The position numbers and the translations under genes were made by a program. From positions 1 through 8,533 of the forward strand of contig JAXDIH010000092.1 of assembly GCA_034664105.1 (NCBI GenBank): a DNA stretch of 8,533 nucleotides. The letters run 5' to 3'. This document shows, in pieces, positions 5,997 through 8,533 of the stretch; positions within the stretch are counted from its first letter, which is position 1; each line of letters starts with the position of its first letter. This DNA is from JACVRW01 sp034664105. GTDB taxonomy: Bacteria; Actinomycetota; Thermoleophilia; Solirubrobacterales; Thermoleophilaceae. Below the pieces are notes generated by a model. It saw only the letters and a list, made by a program, of their open reading frames with translations, was not told the DNA's origin and searched no databases.

Positions 5997-6730
5997 CCGC
6001 CGGCGGAGTCCGGGCCGCGCCGGCGCTCCAGGCGCCTGATCTCCGCGCCTTCGGGCTTGCGGCCGGTCTGCTCGGCCACCAGCTCCTCCAGCTCGGTCAT
6101 GCGGTTCGCGAGCCCGCTGATCGCGTCGGCGACCGGATCCGGCAGATGGGCCCAGTCCGCGTCCGGGCCCTCCGGCCGGCGGCCGTCCACGCGGACGGGG
6201 TGTCCGGGGTTGCCGACAACGGTGGCGTCCGCGGGCACGTCGTGGATCACCACGGAGTTGGCGCCGATCTTCGAGCGCGGGCCCACCACGATCGGCCCGA
6301 GCAGCTTGGCGCCGGAGCCGATCATCACCTGGTGGCCCACGGTCGGGTGGCGCTTGCCGCGGGCGAAGCCGGTGCCGCCGAGCGTCACGCCCTGGTACAT
6401 CGTCACGTGGTCGCCCACCTCGGCGGTCTCGCCGATCACCACGCCGGCGCCGTGGTCGATGAACAGCCCTCTGCCGATGCGCGCCGCCGGGTGGATCTCC
6501 ACGCCGGTGACGACCTTCATCAGGTTGGCGAGGATGCCGGGGATCAGCGGCACGCCGGCCTCGTGCAGCGCGTGCGACACGCGGTGCGCCAGCAGCGCCT
6601 GCACGCCGCCGTAGGTGAGCAGGATCTCGGCGCGGCTCACGCTGCGCGCCGCGGGGTCGCGCTGCTGAGCCGCGCTCAGGTCTTCGCGTACCTCCTGCGC
6701 CACGCGGGCGAATGTCGCCAGGCCCATCAC
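5993..6730 (-). CDS. cysE: Serine O-acetyltransferase
   Basis: Transfers acetyl from acetyl-CoA to L-serine, giving O-acetylserine, the first step of cysteine synthesis. The 245-residue protein has a short N-terminal helical region (1-75) followed by left-handed beta-helix hexapeptide repeats (about 76-176). Key residues match CysE: VEIHP (77-81, with Glu78 aligning to the catalytic Asp of the E. coli enzyme), catalytic His93 in FIDHGAG, then GETAEVGD, QGVTLGGTG (113-121), GKRHPT (125-130) and the CoA-side VVGNPGHPV. A charged helical tail (about 190-245) ends in DSAGG. It lacks the C-terminal Ile that lets many CysE proteins insert into the CysK active site. The start is GTG at 6730, overlapping the cysK stop by GTGA; ATG at 6727, in TGATG, is equally possible. 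It is translationally coupled to cysK, and its TAG stop overlaps the stop of the convergent Qng1-family gene. Confidence 0.95.
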   Translation of the reverse strand: MMGLATFARVAQEVREDLSAAQQRDPAARSVSRAEILLTYGGVQALLAHRVSHALHEAGVPLIPGILANLMKVVTGVEIHPAARIGRGLFIDHGAGVVIGETAEVGDHVTMYQGVTLGGTGFARGKRHPTVGHQVMIGSGAKLLGPIVVGPRSKIGANSVVIHDVPADATVVGNPGHPVRVDGRRPEGPDADWAHLPDPVADAISGLANRMTELEELVAEQTGRKPEGAEIRRLERRRGPDSAGG

Positions 6731-7674
6731 GGTGCGAAGAATGGCGTGCTCACGTAGCGCTCGCCCGAGTCGGGGACGATCGCCACGATCCGCTTGCCGA
6801 TCATCTCGGGGCGCGACCCGACCTCGATCGCCGCGTGCAGGGCGGCGCCGCCCGAGATCCCCGCCAGGACGCCCTCGCGGGCGGCGCTGCGGCGGGCCGT
6901 CTCGATCGCGTCCTCGTCATCGACCGCGATGATCTCGTCGACCACCTCGCGGTTGAAGACCTCGGGTACGAAGCCGGCCCCGATGCCCTGGATCTTGTGC
7001 GGGCCGGGCAGCCCCCCGGACAGCACCGGAGACGCCTTCGGCTCGACCGCGACGACCTTCAGTTCGGGATTGCGCTCCTTGAGCCGCTCGCCGCAGCCCG
7101 TGATCGTCCCGCCGGTGCCCACGCCCGCGACCAGCACGTCCACGCGCCCGTCCGTGTCGCGCCAGATCTCCTCTGCCGTCGTGCGCCGGTGGATGTCCGG
7201 GTTGGCGGGGTTGGAGAACTGGTTGGGCACCCAGCAGTCGCCGCGCTCTCGGCAGATGCGACGGGCCTCTTGCACGGCCTCGTCCATGCCGCCCATGGAC
7301 TCCACGAGCACCACCTCCGCCCCGTACAGGCGCAGCAGGTTCTCGCGCTCGCGGCTCATCCCCTGCGGCAGCGTGAGGATCAGGTCGTAGCCCTTGGCCG
7401 CGCAGACGAACGCGAGAGCGATGCCGGTGTTGCCGGACGTGGACTCGACGATCGTGTTGCGGCCAGGCTCGATGCGCCCCTCGGCCTCGGCTACCTCGAT
7501 CATCGCCACGCCGATGCGGTCCTTGACGCTGCCGGCCGGGTTGTAGGCCTCCAGCTTGCCGAGCAGCTCCGCGTGGCAGTCGGGTGCCAGGCGCGTCAAC
7601 CGCACCATCGGCGTGTTTCCGACGAGGTCGGCCAGGTTCTCCGGGATGGCGCCGGTGACGGGCGGCACAGGCAT
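6727..7674 (-). CDS. cysK: Cysteine synthase A (O-acetylserine sulfhydrylase)
   Basis: A PLP-dependent fold-type II enzyme that converts O-acetylserine and sulfide into cysteine and acetate in the cytoplasm. Across 315 residues the family landmarks are in place: GNTPMVRL (19-26), the PLP Schiff-base Lys51 in NPAGSVKDR (45-53), the substrate loop STSGNTG (78-84), the PLP-phosphate loop GVGTGGT (184-190), GISGGAA (272-278) and PDSGERY (301-307). The sequence favours a CysK/CysM-type synthase over cystathionine beta-synthase: there is no CBS regulatory domain, and the next gene makes its substrate. The start is ATG at 7674. It adds about ten residues before the conserved core, but a TACAGT box 6 nt upstream and the absence of a ribosome-binding site support it as a leaderless start. 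cysK is the first gene of a two-gene cysK-cysE unit, overlapping cysE by 4 bp. Confidence 0.97.
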   Translation of the reverse strand: MPVPPVTGAIPENLADLVGNTPMVRLTRLAPDCHAELLGKLEAYNPAGSVKDRIGVAMIEVAEAEGRIEPGRNTIVESTSGNTGIALAFVCAAKGYDLILTLPQGMSRERENLLRLYGAEVVLVESMGGMDEAVQEARRICRERGDCWVPNQFSNPANPDIHRRTTAEEIWRDTDGRVDVLVAGVGTGGTITGCGERLKERNPELKVVAVEPKASPVLSGGLPGPHKIQGIGAGFVPEVFNREVVDEIIAVDDEDAIETARRSAAREGVLAGISGGAALHAAIEVGSRPEMIGKRIVAIVPDSGERYVSTPFFAP

Positions 7675-7680
7675 GGTCCG

Positions 7681-7686
7681 ACTGTA
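7681..7686 (-). promoter_or_regulatory. -10 box TACAGT for cysK-cysE, leaderless-type
   Basis: TACAGT on the minus strand is followed by 6 nt (CGGACC) and the cysK ATG at 7674. There is no Shine-Dalgarno match between, and no recognisable -35 at 16-18 bp. The gap between the upstream gene's stop (7706) and ATG is only 31 bp, so the cysK-cysE promoter is confined here. No CymR/CysB-type operator can be recognised. Confidence 0.5.
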
Positions 7687-7705
7687 GCCGCCCGCCTGGC
7701 CCGGC

Positions 7706-8314
7706 CTAGCTCCCGGAGGGCGGGGCGAGCGTCAGGTGGTAGGCGTTCCCGGGCCCCGACAGGAGCGCGCCGACGGTCGGACCGAGCAGACCGCAGCCGG
7801 TCAGTCGCGGGATCGTCGTGACCCCGTCGAAAGTCAGCGGGAAAGCGAGCGGGCCGTCGTAGTCGAGCGTCAGCACGATCGGCTCGGCCGTTCGGCACGT
7901 GGTGGGCACGCGGAGCAGGCCCAGCCCGAGCTTGCGGATCCTGAGGATCGCGCTGGTGCTGGACCGGATGCTGACGTTGCCGCCGTCGACCGCGATTGTG
8001 CCCTGCACCGGCTGCGCCTGGTCGAGCTTCGTCGTGACCTGTGTCGGTATCGCGAGCACTCTGATCGTGGAGGTGAACTCCGGGACGAAGACGTCGCCGC
8101 TGAGCTCGCCGGTGGTCAGGTTGGCGGCGCCGTTGAAGGTGGACTCCTCGGGCAGCGTGATCGACTGGTCCAGCTTCTTGACCGTCAGCGTTCCGCCGAC
8201 CTGGTAGTCGGTGAACGGCAGGACGGTGTCGGCGGTGGCAGGCGGGACCGAGACGACAGCGGCACTCAGCAGCGCGGTGACCGCCCCGAGCGTGGCTCTG
8301 CGGAGACGGGACAT
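7706..8314 (-). CDS. Secreted protein of unknown function, beta-rich, with signal peptide
   Basis: A 202-residue protein. Residues 1-28 form a clear Sec signal: basic start MSRLRR, hydrophobic core LGAVTALLSAAVVSV and cleavage site ATA|DT. The mature part alternates Thr/Val/Leu-rich stretches likely to be beta strands, including GGTLTVKKLDQSITLPEES (40-58), ANLTTGELSGDVFVP (64-78), PVQGTIAVDG (102-111), PIVLTLDYDGPLAFPL (145-160) and GNAYHLTLAPP (189-199). Two cysteines, in PTTCRT (140) and TGCGL (174), could form one disulfide. There is no lipobox, sortase signal or second membrane segment, so it should be released or loosely wall-bound. The layout resembles uncharacterised secreted actinobacterial proteins I have seen, but I can name no family. 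Start ATG 8314 has a strong GGAGGA site (8321-8326) 6 nt upstream. It follows the NTF2-like gene by 36 nt on the same strand. Confidence 0.85.
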   Translation of the reverse strand: MSRLRRATLGAVTALLSAAVVSVPPATADTVLPFTDYQVGGTLTVKKLDQSITLPEESTFNGAANLTTGELSGDVFVPEFTSTIRVLAIPTQVTTKLDQAQPVQGTIAVDGGNVSIRSSTSAILRIRKLGLGLLRVPTTCRTAEPIVLTLDYDGPLAFPLTFDGVTTIPRLTGCGLLGPTVGALLSGPGNAYHLTLAPPSGS

Positions 8315-8320
8315 GGCTTC

Positions 8321-8326
8321 TCCTCC
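8321..8326 (-). promoter_or_regulatory. Shine-Dalgarno GGAGGA for the secreted-protein gene
   Basis: On the minus strand AGGGAGGA precedes ATG 8314, with GAAGCC (6 nt) between. It fixes the start codon, and shows this genome uses leadered, Shine-Dalgarno-dependent starts alongside the leaderless-looking ones. Confidence 0.75.
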
Positions 8327-8347
8327 CTGGATTGCGGTCGGGATCGG

Positions 8348-8353
8348 AAGCTA
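8348..8353 (-). promoter_or_regulatory. Possible -10 box TAGCTT upstream of the secreted-protein gene
   Basis: TAGCTT fits TANNNT and lies so that a transcript starting about 7 nt downstream would carry a leader of roughly 26 nt containing the GGAGGA site. It overlaps the stop codon of the NTF2-like gene and no -35 is evident, so it may be chance; read-through from the upstream gene would also explain expression. Confidence 0.25.
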
Positions 8354-8533
8354 CTCCCCGAGCTCGTCGAGGGCGTCCTGGGGGTCGCTGTAGCTGACCA
8401 GCCGCGCAATCCGGCCGCCCCGGGCCTCGAAGATGAACCCGGCCAGCGAGTCCACCTCGACTCCGCTGCCGCGCCCGAGGGCCTTGACGTGTCCGACCAC
8501 CCCGACCCGGTCGCCGCGGTCATGGAACTCGAC
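8351..8533 (-). CDS. SnoaL/NTF2-like (DUF4440-type) protein, C-terminal 60 residues only
   Basis: The 5' end lies outside the window; 60 codons and a TAG stop (8351-8353) are visible. The fragment starts VEFHDRGDRVGVVGHVKALG and continues GVEVDSLAGFIFEARGGRIARLVSYSDPQDALDELGE. The order of a beta strand, then an aromatic-rich strand (AGFIFEARGGRI), then RLVSYSDPQDALDELG is the usual end of SnoaL-like NTF2-fold proteins, small cone-shaped single-domain proteins that include isomerases, hydrolases and many of unknown role. No catalytic residue can be assigned from this part. The downstream secreted-protein gene starts 36 nt later on the same strand and may be cotranscribed. Confidence 0.75.
   Translation of the reverse strand, partial: VEFHDRGDRVGVVGHVKALGRGSGVEVDSLAGFIFEARGGRIARLVSYSDPQDALDELGE

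Noticed and set aside
5997..6038. GC-rich perfect palindromes CCGCCGGCGG (5997-6006) and CAGGCGCCTG (6029-6038) near the convergent stops, considered as a terminator
   Set aside because: They lie inside the cysE coding end, have no loop and no T-tract, and such palindromes are expected by chance in Arg-rich GC-rich coding DNA.
5066..6757. A 563-codon plus-strand open frame overlapping the ATPase 5' end, the Qng1-family gene and cysE
   Set aside because: Pro/Arg/Ala/Gly-rich composition and no recognisable domain. The true frames (Qng1 family on plus, CysE on minus) are clear.
6712..7821. A 369-codon plus-strand frame antisense to cysK
   Set aside because: No motif support, and it lies fully opposite a complete, unmistakable CysK.
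8266..8523. An 85-codon minus-strand frame starting near the right edge
   Set aside because: Ser/Arg/Pro-rich frame-shifted shadow. The in-frame reading of the same strand gives the NTF2-like C-terminus and then the secreted protein with its own ribosome-binding site.
1..8533. Search by eye for CRISPR arrays, tRNA/rRNA genes, transposon ends, riboswitches and long direct or inverted repeats
   Set aside because: Nothing convincing was seen, and almost all the DNA is occupied by recognisable coding sequence.

Overview
The window is very GC-rich with tightly packed genes, GTG starts and 4-bp GTGA overlaps. This points to a high-GC actinomycete-type bacterium. The fibronectin-III plus beta-helix surface protein and the leaderless-looking promoters fit Actinomycetota, perhaps Thermoleophilia/Solirubrobacterales. 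That placement is inferred from style and protein families, not from a phylogenetic marker.

Layout: every gene reads on the minus strand except one. From the left: most of a PcrA/UvrD helicase gene (3' end outside the window); a secreted, probably lipid-anchored FN3/beta-helix protein; an ABC-2 permease and its ATPase, translationally coupled; then, on the plus strand, a queuosine-nucleotide salvage glycosidase (Qng1/DUF2419 family); then a cysteine-synthesis pair (cysK followed by cysE, coupled); a small secreted protein of unknown function; and the last 60 codons of a SnoaL/NTF2-like gene whose 5' end lies outside the window. No RNA genes, insertion sequences, CRISPR arrays or long repeats were seen, and no intergenic gap exceeds about 40 bp.

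How the genes work together: CysE makes O-acetylserine and CysK converts it with sulfide to cysteine. The ATPase and permease form one exporter-type ABC complex. Qng1 is expected to release queuine from queuosine monophosphate for tRNA modification, and no other queuosine gene is in view. PcrA is a housekeeping repair and replication helicase.

The most useful observations are about gene starts. Four genes have a TANNNT -10 box that ends 6 or 7 nt before the start codon and lack a convincing Shine-Dalgarno site, as expected for leaderless mRNAs. For the beta-helix protein, the same spacing, a -35 box at 17 bp and a complete lipoprotein signal all point to a start at 3385, where the codon is ATC rather than ATG or GTG. 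I see no convincing new multi-gene system. The Qng1 gene, alone on the opposite strand, and the ATC-start lipoprotein are the items most worth checking.
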